A DNA stretch of 30,657 bases from JAFGOG01 sp034429215 (lineage in GTDB: Bacteria > Chloroflexota > Anaerolineae > JAAYZQ01). The stretch is taken from the NCBI GenBank assembly GCA_034429215.1, contig DAOUGI010000105.1, positions 1-30,657 on the forward strand. The letters are read 5' to 3'. This document shows positions 1-9,203 of the stretch, one piece after another (position 1 is the stretch's first letter; every line of letters begins with the position of its first letter). A model generated the notes under the pieces. It was given only the letters and a program-made list of their open reading frames with translations. It did no database searches and was not told the DNA's origin. A program made the translations under genes and the position numbers.

Positions 1-1
1 G

Positions 2-74
2 GGTGGATGACGGGGGTCGAACCCGCAACCGCTGGTTCCACAGACCAGCGCTCTGCCATTGAGCTACATCCACC
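2..74 (-). tRNA. tRNA-His (anticodon GTG)
   Basis: The reverse complement folds as a complete cloverleaf. The acceptor arm is GGTGGATG paired with CATCCACC, eight pairs, so the extra G-1:C73 pair typical of bacterial tRNA-His is encoded. The D arm is GCTC/GAGC, the anticodon stem is CTGGT/ACCAG around loop CTGTGGA (anticodon GTG), and the T arm contains GGTTCGACC-like sequence. Base 1 of the window would be the first C of a 3' CCA if CCA is encoded; the rest lies outside. It sits 43 bp beyond the stop codon of lhr on the same strand. Confidence 0.96.
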
Positions 75-117
75 ACATTGCGGGCCAGTATAACACACTC
101 GACCCGAAATGGCAAAC

Positions 118-3100
118 TCAAACCCCTTCCCAGATATATACCAGCGCCTCCCGCCGGAAGCTCAGCCTTTCCAGCAGCGCCGCCGCCGGGCTGTCCAGGA
201 TCGGCTCCCCGTTCCACCGCTTCAGGCTAAAGCGCCGCAGCCCGGCCGCCACGTGCTCCACCGCCAGCCTCAGCGCCCGTTCGGCCGCCTCCTCCGGTAG
301 CCCGGCCAGGACCGTCACCTGCTCGGCTCCCAATTCTAGCAGCAGCACCGGCCGGCCGCGCAGCAGCACCAGGTAGTTGGCCGGGATGCGCATGAACCGC
401 GCCGGGTCTTTGCCTGCTTCCTCCGCCTCACCCTCGCCGGCCAGGGCGCCATCGCCTTCACCGGGCGCCGCGGGCAGCGCCCGGCCAAACAGGTTGGCCG
501 GGTCGCAGGCGTTGAGCAGAACCAGTTCCTCAACGCCGGGCGCATCGGGCTTGGTCCACTCCCGCAGCCGCTCCACCGCCTCGGGCAGGGCAAACTGCAC
601 CCCCGGCAGCCCCTGCACAAAATAGCCGCGCCGCACCTCGCCGCGCATCTCCATTACCTGGAGTTGCCGGTACAGCAGCCCCCAATCCCACGCCTCTTCG
701 GCGCCGTCGGCCAGGCGTCCCCGCGATTCTTCCAGGCTCTTTTGCGTCACCACCCCGAAGCAGTGCAATAGTTGCCGCGCCTGGCGGGCCAGCCGCTCTT
801 CAAACGTCGCTTCCTTGCCCCACACGCCGATGCGGTGCACCAGGCTCCACCGGCCCGGCCAGCCGGACGTCGCCGTGCGCTCAAGCCGGGCGGTCACCGC
901 CTTTTTGGCAGCCCGCAACCGCCCCCGGTCGGGACGGGCCAGGACCGGGCCGTGGTCCTGCCGCCAGGCCGACAGCTCGGCCTCCAGTGAGCTGAGCGGC
1001 GTGCGGTCGGGCGCGCCGTGCTCGCTGCTCCAGGCCAGCAGTTGGCGCAGAGCTTGCAGCGAGTCGTTGGTCACCAGCCCGGCCGCCGTCAGCTCCAGCA
1101 GCGCCCCGTTCAGCTCGTCGCCGGCCAGCCCGGTGCCCTCTTTCAAGTCTGCCAGGAAGCAGGCCCCCTCCGCCTTCAGAAAGGCCAGCGCCTGGGCGGC
1201 GGCCGGCGTAAGGTCCGGCTCGGCCGGCTCGGAGGGCAGGAACAGGTTGCCCTCGCCCCGGAACAGGAACCGCACCTGCATCCGCCGCGGGTCTTTGCCT
1301 CCCGATCCAACCCACACCAGGTCGCCCTGTTGGCACAGCGCCTCCAGCTCGGCGGGCTGATAGTCGCCCAGCCGCAGGGATAAGAGGTCCCGCTCCCAGA
1401 CGGCGCCCGGAGCCGGCAGGCCGCGCATTTGCTGCAGCAGGCGGGCCAGCCCGCCCGTCCCGGCCATCCGCTCGGCCGGGTGGAGGTGCTGCCAGCGGGC
1501 CAGGAAATCGGCATAGGCGTACAGCGACACCGGCTCGACCTCGTGGCGCAGCAGGGCCAGCGTGTGGCGGTGGATCCGCTCCAGGTTGCGCCGGTCGCAG
1601 AACTCGGGCGTTGCCGCCGCGCCGGGGGTGATCGCCCCGCTGACCGCCTCGCCGTTGTCGACCAGCGCCGCCAGCGCCGCGTCGAGCCAGTCGGCCGGCC
1701 ATGGATAGCGGTCGAGCAGCGCCTGCCTCGACAGCGGGCCGTGGGTGCTCAACACCCGGCGCAGGATCGCCCGCCGGGCGTCGCCGGCGTCCTCCTCCGG
1801 CGTAGCCGGGTCAAACGCGTCGCGATAGGCGCCGCCCTGTTCCGGCAGGACATAGCGCCCGGCCGGGCCGGGCAGATCCAGCGCCGCCAGCCGGCCTTCG
1901 GCGGCGAGCTGCTTCACCCAGGCCTCGCCGTCGCCGTCGCACCGCTCGGCAGCCTCGGCCGCCGACAGGTCGCCCAGCGCCAGGAACAGCGTGGTCAGCT
2001 CGTCGGGTGTGCGCGCCCTCGTCCCGGCGGCCCGCCGCTGCAATTGGTCGTCTACCTCGCGCACCGCCTCGGGCCGCAGCAGCTCGGGCAGCGATGCGTC
2101 GTCGAGCAGTTGGCCCAGCAGGTCGCGGCCCAACAGCAGCGCCTGCATCTGCTGCTCGGCCTTGGGCTGGTCCCACTCGTACATGTACTGGGCGATGAAA
2201 TCATACAGCAGGCTGGTCGCCACCGGGCTGGGCACCACCGTCTCGGCGGTGATCACCTCGATCTCGCCGTTCTGGATGCCGCGCAGCACCTCCTCGGCGT
2301 GGGCCAGGTCCAGCACGTCGCGCAGGCAGTCGCGGTAGGTCTCGGCCAGCAGCGGAAAGTCCTTGAAGCCTTTGACCGCTGCCAGCAGGTCCTTGGCCCG
2401 CAGCCGCTGCAGCCAGAAGGGGGTCCGCTTCTGGCCGCCCTTGGCCGGGGGCAGCAGCAGAGCCCGGGCGGCGTTCATCCGGAACTGCGCCCCGAACAGC
2501 GCCGAGCCGGGCAGCTCGGCCAAAACCCTTTCCCGCGCTTCGTCCGGCCTCATCTCCCGGACCAGGTCGAGCGGCGGCTCGCTGTCGGTTTCCAGGAAGC
2601 GGAACAGGATGGCGTCGTCGTTGACCTGCACCTCGGGCTGGCTGCCCATCGCCTCGCGAAAGGCGCCGGTCAGGGCCAATGCCCACAGGCTGTTCACCCG
2701 CGACCCAAAGCAGGAGTGGATCACCAGCCGCAGGTCGCCCACCGGGTCGGCAAACAGCTCGGCGATCACCGTCCGGTCCGACGAGATGGCGCCCAGCACC
2801 TCCACCTGGTGCCGGACATAGTCCACGGCGTTGCGCGCCGAGTTGCGATCCAGGCAATATTCGTCCATTAGCCAGTCCACGACGTTGGCTTCCTCCTCGG
2901 CCGTGGCCCGCCGGGCGATCTCGCGCCGGAACTCGCCGTACAGCTTGCCCAGGTGATAGTCGCGCCGGGCGAACTCGCCCCGCCAAAAGGGCATGCGCGG
3001 CAGGTAGCCGGGCGCCGGGCTGACGATGACCCGCTCTTCGGTCACCTCCAGCACCCGCCAAGTGTTGGACCCCAGGGTAAAGACGTCGCCCGGCTTGGTT

Positions 3101-4800
3101 TCGTACACAAACTCTTCGTCCAGCTCGCCCAGGCGCGTCTTGCGGTCTGATAGGTAGGCGCCAAAGCTGCCCCGGTCGGGGATCGTCCCGCCGTTGCGCA
3201 TCGCCAGCAGGCGGCTGCCGGGCAGGGCGGCCAGCCGGTCGTGCACCCGGTCCCAGGCCAGGCGAGGGCGCAGCTCGCGGTAGGCCGTGCTCGGATAGCG
3301 TCCGGAGAGCATCTCCAGCACGCTGCGGAACAGTTCCGGGGACAGGTCATGGTAGGGGTAGGCGTGGCGCACCAGGTCGAACAGGACCGGCGCTTCCCAC
3401 TCCTGGACGCTGACCATGGCCACGATCTGCTGGGCCAGCACGTCCAGGCAGTTCTGCGGGGTGTAGCTCGGCTCCACGTCGCCGGCCAACATGGCGTGGA
3501 CGATGGCCGCCGATTCGAGTATGTCCTCGCGATGGGTGGCATAGATGCGGCCCACGCTCGTCTGGCCCACCAGGTGGCCCGAGCGCCCCACCCGCTGCAG
3601 CCCCGGCGTCACCCCCTTGGGTGATTGGAGCTGGATCACCAGGTCCACGGCGCCGATGTCGATGCCCAGCTCCAGGGACGACGTGCCGACCAGCGCCGGC
3701 AGGCGGCCGTCTTTCAGCGCCCGCTCCAGTTGCAGCCGCGATTCCTTGCTGACGCTGCCGTGGTGGGCGCGGAACGGTCCGCCCACCACGCCGCTGCCCT
3801 GAAAGCCGCGCCCCTTGACCACCCCGCCCTCGATGAGCGCTTCCGGGCCGCCGGCCTGGCCTGCCTGCCGCGACAGATGCAGATCGTTGAGCCGGTCGGC
3901 GGCGCGCTCCGCCTGGCGCCGGCTGTTGGCAAAGATGAGTGTGGTGTGGTGGCTCTCGATCTGGTCCATCACCTGGGGGATGACTGCCGGCCAGATCGAC
4001 CCGCCCGGCAGGTCGCTGAAATCCTCCACGGCGGTGAGCACCCGCAGGTCCATCGGCTTGATCATCCCGGCGTCAACGACCGTCACCGGGCGGGGGACAA
4101 ATGCGCCGTCCTGCTTCTCATAGCCGCCCAGGAAGCGCGCCACCTCGTCCAGCGGCCGCTGGGTGGCCGACAGCCCGATCCGCTGGATCGGGCGCCCGGC
4201 CAGCTCGACGACCCGCTCCAACGACAGGGCCAGGTGCACGCCCCGCTTGTTGCCCACCAGGGTGTGGATCTCGTCGACGATGACGGTGCGCACCGTGCGG
4301 AACATGTCCCGCGCCAGCGGGCTGGTCAGGATCAGGTACAGCGATTCGGGGGTGGTGATCAGGATGTCGGGCGGATGCTTGACCATCTGCTGGCGGGCCG
4401 ACTGGGGGGTGTCGCCGGTGCGGACGGTGACGCTCAGCGGCGGCAGGGGCGCGCCCTGTTCTTTGGCCACGCGGCTGATGCCGGCCAGCGGGGCGCGCAG
4501 GTTGCGCTCGACGTCGTTGTTCAGCGCCTTGAGCGGCGAAATGTAGAGCAAGCGGACGCCCTTTTCCTGCCGTTCGCCCTTTTCGGCTCCGGCGCGATCC
4601 AGCGTCTCGCGGTAGAGCTGGTCGATGCCCCACAGGAACGCGGTCAGCGTCTTGCCAGAGCCGGTGGGGGACAGGATCAGGGTATGCTCGCCGCGCTGGA
4701 TGGCCGGCCAGCCCATCGCCTGCGGCGGCGTGGGCGAGCCAAATGTGTCGCGGAACCAGCTTTGCACCGCCGGCAAAAAGGGACCAAGCACGTCAGACAT
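118..4800 (-). CDS. lhr: Large helicase-related protein Lhr (Lhr-core plus C-terminal domain)
   Basis: A superfamily 2 DNA helicase of about 1560 aa, close to the length of full bacterial Lhr (E. coli about 1538 aa) and so not the short Lhr-core form. Visible motifs: Q-motif Gln27, Walker A SPTGSGKT at 44-51, motif Ia ISPLKALNND near 95, TTPES near 158, DEIH near 183, SAT near 217, and motifs V/VI (GTSSLELGIDIG, QRVGRSGH) at roughly 370-415. Lhr-specific winged-helix regions follow, and the last third matches the long C-terminal domain ending in the family-typical GEPILDSP-type segment. Lhr translocates on single-stranded DNA and is linked to DNA repair; a uracil-DNA glycosylase activity has been reported for the E. 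coli C-terminal domain. The start at 4800 is chosen over an in-frame start at 4893 because GGAGGT lies 3-8 bases upstream and a promoter falls inside the longer reading frame. Confidence 0.95.
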   Translation of the reverse strand: MSDVLGPFLPAVQSWFRDTFGSPTPPQAMGWPAIQRGEHTLILSPTGSGKTLTAFLWGIDQLYRETLDRAGAEKGERQEKGVRLLYISPLKALNNDVERNLRAPLAGISRVAKEQGAPLPPLSVTVRTGDTPQSARQQMVKHPPDILITTPESLYLILTSPLARDMFRTVRTVIVDEIHTLVGNKRGVHLALSLERVVELAGRPIQRIGLSATQRPLDEVARFLGGYEKQDGAFVPRPVTVVDAGMIKPMDLRVLTAVEDFSDLPGGSIWPAVIPQVMDQIESHHTTLIFANSRRQAERAADRLNDLHLSRQAGQAGGPEALIEGGVVKGRGFQGSGVVGGPFRAHHGSVSKESRLQLERALKDGRLPALVGTSSLELGIDIGAVDLVIQLQSPKGVTPGLQRVGRSGHLVGQTSVGRIYATHREDILESAAIVHAMLAGDVEPSYTPQNCLDVLAQQIVAMVSVQEWEAPVLFDLVRHAYPYHDLSPELFRSVLEMLSGRYPSTAYRELRPRLAWDRVHDRLAALPGSRLLAMRNGGTIPDRGSFGAYLSDRKTRLGELDEEFVYETKPGDVFTLGSNTWRVLEVTEERVIVSPAPGYLPRMPFWRGEFARRDYHLGKLYGEFRREIARRATAEEEANVVDWLMDEYCLDRNSARNAVDYVRHQVEVLGAISSDRTVIAELFADPVGDLRLVIHSCFGSRVNSLWALALTGAFREAMGSQPEVQVNDDAILFRFLETDSEPPLDLVREMRPDEARERVLAELPGSALFGAQFRMNAARALLLPPAKGGQKRTPFWLQRLRAKDLLAAVKGFKDFPLLAETYRDCLRDVLDLAHAEEVLRGIQNGEIEVITAETVVPSPVATSLLYDFIAQYMYEWDQPKAEQQMQALLLGRDLLGQLLDDASLPELLRPEAVREVDDQLQRRAAGTRARTPDELTTLFLALGDLSAAEAAERCDGDGEAWVKQLAAEGRLAALDLPGPAGRYVLPEQGGAYRDAFDPATPEEDAGDARRAILRRVLSTHGPLSRQALLDRYPWPADWLDAALAALVDNGEAVSGAITPGAAATPEFCDRRNLERIHRHTLALLRHEVEPVSLYAYADFLARWQHLHPAERMAGTGGLARLLQQMRGLPAPGAVWERDLLSLRLGDYQPAELEALCQQGDLVWVGSGGKDPRRMQVRFLFRGEGNLFLPSEPAEPDLTPAAAQALAFLKAEGACFLADLKEGTGLAGDELNGALLELTAAGLVTNDSLQALRQLLAWSSEHGAPDRTPLSSLEAELSAWRQDHGPVLARPDRGRLRAAKKAVTARLERTATSGWPGRWSLVHRIGVWGKEATFEERLARQARQLLHCFGVVTQKSLEESRGRLADGAEEAWDWGLLYRQLQVMEMRGEVRRGYFVQGLPGVQFALPEAVERLREWTKPDAPGVEELVLLNACDPANLFGRALPAAPGEGDGALAGEGEAEEAGKDPARFMRIPANYLVLLRGRPVLLLELGAEQVTVLAGLPEEAAERALRLAVEHVAAGLRRFSLKRWNGEPILDSPAAALLERLSFRREALVYIWEGV

Positions 4801-4818
4801 ACCCACCTCCGGTCGGTC

Positions 4819-4847
4819 ATTGTAGCACGGGATCGCCTTCCGGTCAA
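4819..4847 (-). promoter_or_regulatory. sigma70-type promoter of lhr
   Basis: On the minus strand TTGACC (4847-4842) and TACAAT (4824-4819) are separated by exactly 17 bp. Expected initiation near 4812 leaves a leader of only about a dozen bases that is almost entirely the Shine-Dalgarno GGAGGT. This supports the lhr start at 4800. Confidence 0.75.
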
Positions 4848-4886
4848 ATTCGCTCAAATGTTCTACTAGCCTGTCTCCATCGCCGC

Positions 4887-4915
4887 TTGCCAAATTGCCG
4901 AGGTCAGGTTATAAT
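4887..4915 (+). promoter_or_regulatory. sigma70-type promoter of the zinc-ribbon/obg/nadD operon
   Basis: TTGCCA (4887-4892), a 17-bp spacer and TATAAT (4910-4915) precede the ATG at 4944 and its AAGGAG ribosome site. It is divergent from the lhr promoter about 40 bp away. Confidence 0.8.
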
Positions 4916-4943
4916 AAACCACGGATTATGCTAAGGAGCGATC

Positions 4944-5240
4944 ATGTCATCGACTTCAAAGGGGAATGCCTTAAAGCTGGCCAGTACGGCCCAAGAGCTG
5001 GGCGGTGAGGCGCTGCGCGGCACGCTTGAGCAGAACGAAGCCGGCCGCTGGACGATCAGCTATGTTGAGCTCGAATCGTGGCTGTCGCGCTATGCCGGCC
5101 AGGAGCTGGTGGTGGCTGTGGCCGCCATCGAGCCCGAATCGGCCAGACCCTACACCCGCACCTGCCGCACCTGCGGCCGCGACTATGAGGGCGCGAGCTG
5201 CCCGCACTGTGACGCGATCCGCCGCCGCCTGCGGCCGTGA
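4944..5240 (+). CDS. Small zinc-ribbon protein, function unknown
   Basis: A 98-aa protein with a good ribosome site (AAGGAG, then GATC, then ATG). The N-terminal part is polar with an alpha/beta-like centre (VELESWLSRYAGQELVVAV around 41-59). The C-terminus holds CxxC-x8-CxxC (Cys74, 77, 86, 89), a treble-clef or rubredoxin-like zinc knuckle, followed by an Arg-rich end. It is the first gene of the obg operon, 19 bp before obg. No enzymatic motif is visible. A nucleic-acid or ribosome-associated role would fit the basic tail and the neighbours, but that is a guess. Confidence 0.8.
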   Translation: MSSTSKGNALKLASTAQELGGEALRGTLEQNEAGRWTISYVELESWLSRYAGQELVVAVAAIEPESARPYTRTCRTCGRDYEGASCPHCDAIRRRLRP

Positions 5241-5259
5241 TCGATCGGTAGGGGTTGGT

Positions 5260-6522
5260 ATGTTCTTCGACGAGGCTAAAATCTATGTCAAAGGCGGCGA
5301 TGGCGGCGACGGCTGCATCGCCTTTCGCCGTGAAAAGTTTGTGCCGTTCGGCGGGCCGAGCGGCGGCAACGGCGGCCCCGGCGGCAGCGTCCACCTGGTG
5401 GTCGACCGCAACCTAAACACGCTCATCTACTTTAGAAAAAAGATCCACTTCAAGGCCGAGCGGGGAGGACGGGGCAGCGGCAAGAACCAGCAGGGGGAGA
5501 CCGGGCAGGACCTGTTTATCCCGGTGCCCCCCGGCACGGTGATTTACGACGCCGACAGCGGCGACGCGCTGGCCGACCTGGTCGAGGATGCCCAACAGGT
5601 GGTGGTTGCCCGCGGTGGGCGAGGGGGCCGGGGGAACGCCGTCTTTGCTTCATCTACCCACCAGACGCCCCGCCTGGCCGAGCACGGCGAGCCGGGCCAG
5701 GAGCGCTGGCTGCGCCTGGAGCTCAAGCTGATCGCCGATGTGGGCCTCGTCGGCGTGCCCAACGCCGGCAAGAGCACGCTGCTATCGGTCGTCAGCGCCG
5801 CCCGGCCCAAGATCGCCGACTATCCGTTTACCACCCTGGAGCCCAACCTGGGTGTCGTGACGATAGACGGCCGTCTCTCCTTCGTCCTGGCCGATGTTCC
5901 AGGCCTGATCGAGGGGGCCAGCCAGGGCGCCGGGCTGGGCCACCAGTTCCTGCGCCACGTGGAGCGCACCCGCCTGATCGTCCACCTGCTGGACGGCGCA
6001 TCGCAGGATCCTCTGGCCGATTACCGGGCGATCAACCATGAGCTGGAAGAGTTCAGCGATCGCTTGGCGACCAGGCCCCAGATCGTCGTCCTGACCAAGA
6101 TGGACCTGCCCGATGCCCAGGCCTGGTGGCCGTTCGTGCAGGAGGCGATGGGCGAGCGCGGCGTCGAGGCCCACGCCATCTCGGCGGTGACCGGTCAGGG
6201 TGTCCAGGCGCTGATGAGCCGTGCTTTTGAGCTGCTCCAATCGCTGCCGGCCGCCGAGCCTGCCGGCGAGGTCATCACGGTTATTCGTCCGGCCGAGGAT
6301 GAGAACGCCTTCAAGATCGAGCGCGAGGAAGACGGCTGGCGGGTGCACGGCGTGCGCGCCGAGCGTGTGGCGGCCATGACCCCCTTTGGCGTGCCCGAAG
6401 CTGCAGCGCGCTTTCAGCGCCAATTGGCGGCGATGGGCATCATCGCCGCGCTGGAAAAGGCCGGCGTGCAGCCGGGCGACATGGTGCGCATTGGCGAGCA
6501 AGAGCTGGAATGGCGACCCTGA
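5260..6522 (+). CDS. obg: Obg family GTPase (ObgE/CgtA)
   Basis: A 420-aa essential-type GTPase acting in 50S ribosome assembly and the stringent response. All three Obg domains are present. The glycine-rich Obg fold covers about 1-158 (KGGDGGDGC, GGNGGPGG, GGRGGRGN). The G domain has G1 GVPNAGKS at 165-172, DYPFTT at 187-192, G3 DVPG at 212-215, G4 TKMD at 279-282 (a mild variant of NKxD) and G5 SAV at 308-310. An OCT C-terminal domain covers about 345-420. The reading frame extends upstream to 5005, but MFFDEAKIYVKGG is the family start, giving the ATG at 5260. Its ribosome site is only GGTAGGGG-like, so translation may be coupled to the zinc-ribbon gene ending 19 bp upstream. Confidence 0.97.
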   Translation: MFFDEAKIYVKGGDGGDGCIAFRREKFVPFGGPSGGNGGPGGSVHLVVDRNLNTLIYFRKKIHFKAERGGRGSGKNQQGETGQDLFIPVPPGTVIYDADSGDALADLVEDAQQVVVARGGRGGRGNAVFASSTHQTPRLAEHGEPGQERWLRLELKLIADVGLVGVPNAGKSTLLSVVSAARPKIADYPFTTLEPNLGVVTIDGRLSFVLADVPGLIEGASQGAGLGHQFLRHVERTRLIVHLLDGASQDPLADYRAINHELEEFSDRLATRPQIVVLTKMDLPDAQAWWPFVQEAMGERGVEAHAISAVTGQGVQALMSRAFELLQSLPAAEPAGEVITVIRPAEDENAFKIEREEDGWRVHGVRAERVAAMTPFGVPEAAARFQRQLAAMGIIAALEKAGVQPGDMVRIGEQELEWRP

Positions 6523-7124
6523 TCCGCCGCCTGGGCATCCTGGGCGGTACCTTCGACCCGATCCACCACGCCCACTTGATCGTGGCCGAAGAGGTGCGCC
6601 ACCAGCTAGGCCTTGACCTGGTTCTGTTCATGCCCGCCGGCGACCCGCCGCACAAGCCGGGCCGCCCGATCTCGCCGGCCCACCACCGGCTGCGGATGCT
6701 CGAGCTGGCCATCGCCGGCAAGGCCTACTTTGCCATCTCGGGTGTTGATCTGAACCGGCCGGGCCCCAGCTATACCGTTGAGGCGCTCCACCTGCTGCGG
6801 CGGGAGTGGGGACCAACGCCGATCTTTTTCTTCATCGAGGGCGCCGATTCGCTGGCCGAAATCGTCAAGTGGTACCACCCAGAGCGTCTGATCGACCTGA
6901 CTGAGATTGCCGTGGTAGACCGGCCGGGCGCTCAGGTTGACCTGGCTGCCCTGGAAGAGCGCCTGCCCGGCCTATCGGCCAGGCTCCATTGGGTGCGGAT
7001 GCCCCTGTTGGAAATCTCGGCCAGCGATATACGCGCCCGGGTGCGCGACGGCCGGCCCATTTCTTACCTGGTGCCGGCTGCGGTCGAGGCCTATATTCTT
7101 GAACGCGGACTATACAAGGATTAG
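6510..7124 (+). CDS. nadD: Nicotinate-nucleotide adenylyltransferase NadD
   Basis: A 204-aa enzyme of NAD biosynthesis that adenylates nicotinate mononucleotide with ATP in the cytoplasm. The nucleotidyltransferase signature GGTFDPIHHAH is at 12-22 and the C-terminal SASDIR segment corresponds to the family SxTxIR motif. Length is normal for NadD. The ATG lies inside the 3' end of obg (13-bp overlap), indicating translational coupling; obg-nadD adjacency is common in bacteria. The gene ends 12 bp before the creatininase-family start. Confidence 0.95.
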   Translation: MATLIRRLGILGGTFDPIHHAHLIVAEEVRHQLGLDLVLFMPAGDPPHKPGRPISPAHHRLRMLELAIAGKAYFAISGVDLNRPGPSYTVEALHLLRREWGPTPIFFFIEGADSLAEIVKWYHPERLIDLTEIAVVDRPGAQVDLAALEERLPGLSARLHWVRMPLLEISASDIRARVRDGRPISYLVPAAVEAYILERGLYKD

Positions 7125-7136
7125 GGAGGAGTATCG

Positions 7137-7850
7137 ATGGCTCTACTATTGGAAGAGCTTGGTTGGCCCGACGTGGTAGAGTACCTGCGCCACGACGACC
7201 GGTTGATCCTGGTCGTGGGCAGTACCGAACAGCATGGCCGGCACCTGACCTTTGCCACCGATGTCTGGCAGCCGTGGGAAATCGCCCGGCGCGTCAGCGA
7301 TCAGATCGGCGTGCTGGTGGCCCCGCCGGTCAACTATGGCATGTCGCTGCATCACCTGGGCTTTCCCGGCAGCCTCAGCCTGCGCCCTCAAACCCTGTCG
7401 TCGATCATCGCCGACCTGCTGGAGAGCGCCTACGGGCATGGCTTCCGCCGTATCCTGATCCTGAACGGCCATGGCGGCAACGTGGCCGCCATCCAGGTGG
7501 CTTTGGCCGAAGTGCTGAACGAGCTGCCCGGCCTGAAGGTCCGCCTGGAGAGCTGGTGGCGCGCCCCGGAAGTCGAGGCAGTGTTCGACGCTGCCTTTGA
7601 TGTGCCGGGCGGCCATGCCGACGCCGGTGAGACCTCGGCCATCCTGGCCATTCGCCCCGACGTGGTCCGCCTCGACCGGGCCGCTTGCACTCCCGACGCG
7701 CCACATCCCGATTTCTTGACCGTCGAGACGTTCCTGGAGTGTTTTCCGCACGGTGTCATCGGCGGCGATCCCACCGTGGGCTCGGCGCAGGTCGGCGACC
7801 AGGCGCTTGAGGCCTCTGCCCAGGTGTGTGTCCGCTGGCTGGAGCGATAG
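7137..7850 (+). CDS. Creatininase-family metal-dependent amidohydrolase
   Basis: A 237-aa protein of the creatininase / mycofactocin-protease-like family. Metal-ligand motifs are visible: GSTEQHG at 28-34 (Glu31, His33), Asp42 in ATD, NGHGGN at 110-115, and GGHADAGETS with His160 and Glu165. Members hydrolyse cyclic or linear amides such as creatinine or formamide intermediates; the substrate here cannot be read from sequence. The ATG at 7137 follows GGAGGAGT with suitable spacing, and the gene closes the obg-nadD transcription unit. The His-Ala-Asp-Ala-Gly-Glu spacing is slightly longer than the common HAGExETS form. Confidence 0.88.
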   Translation: MALLLEELGWPDVVEYLRHDDRLILVVGSTEQHGRHLTFATDVWQPWEIARRVSDQIGVLVAPPVNYGMSLHHLGFPGSLSLRPQTLSSIIADLLESAYGHGFRRILILNGHGGNVAAIQVALAEVLNELPGLKVRLESWWRAPEVEAVFDAAFDVPGGHADAGETSAILAIRPDVVRLDRAACTPDAPHPDFLTVETFLECFPHGVIGGDPTVGSAQVGDQALEASAQVCVRWLER

Positions 7851-7874
7851 CCTGCCAGGCTTTCTGACCCCGGT

Positions 7875-7903
7875 TTGACTGTTTAGCTGTTTTGTGTTAT
7901 TAT
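7875..7903 (+). promoter_or_regulatory. sigma70-type promoter of the amino-acid importer operon
   Basis: TTGACT (7875-7880), a 17-bp spacer and TATTAT (7898-7903). It leaves a leader of about 110 bases before the ATG at 8020. The leader carries a second AAGGAGGT (near 7947-7954) without a suitably spaced ATG. Confidence 0.7.
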
Positions 7904-8019
7904 ATGCTCATGGTTCTTGTCTAATAGAGGTTCTGCGTCAAGCGAAAGGAGGTGCAACACAGCAGACTAGGGCTATTTCTAGCGCCTGCAAGCAAAACTG
8001 AACACAGGGAGGAGAAACT

Positions 8020-9135
<1,116 letters not shown>

Positions 9136-9142
9136 TTTTTAG

Positions 9143-9182
9143 GGGCAGGCGCCACGTAACCTGTAGGGCGTGGCGCCTGCCC
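9143..9182 (+). repeat. Perfect 14-bp inverted repeat between binding-protein and permease genes
   Basis: GGGCAGGCGCCACG (9143-9156) and its exact reverse complement (9169-9182) flank a 12-base loop. There is no following U-run, so it is not a classic terminator. It may be an RNA-stabilising hairpin or a dispersed palindromic repeat that lets the binding protein be made in excess of the permeases, as known for malE-malF. Confidence 0.8.
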
Positions 9183-9203
9183 ACAACCTGGCAACCGTTC
9201 GGC

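Noticed and set aside
1429..2871. A 480-codon open frame on the plus strand inside lhr.
   Set aside because: Antisense shadow of a GC-rich gene: Arg/Gln/Val/His/Leu-biased composition, no domains, and lhr on the opposite strand is unambiguous. The same applies to other long antisense frames, for example inside the MFS, ABC ATPase and acetyltransferase genes.
5005..5259. An in-frame 85-codon extension of Obg overlapping the zinc-ribbon gene.
   Set aside because: The conserved Obg N-terminus begins at the ATG at 5260, and the overlapped frame encodes a coherent zinc-ribbon protein with its own promoter and ribosome site.
7967..7984. GCTATTTCTAGC in the leader of the amino-acid importer, whose reverse complement matches the tetraloop hairpin of engineered Cas9 guide RNA scaffolds.
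   Set aside because: Only a 4-bp stem with a short loop; no repeat, anti-repeat, terminator or Cas gene is nearby. Chance resemblance.
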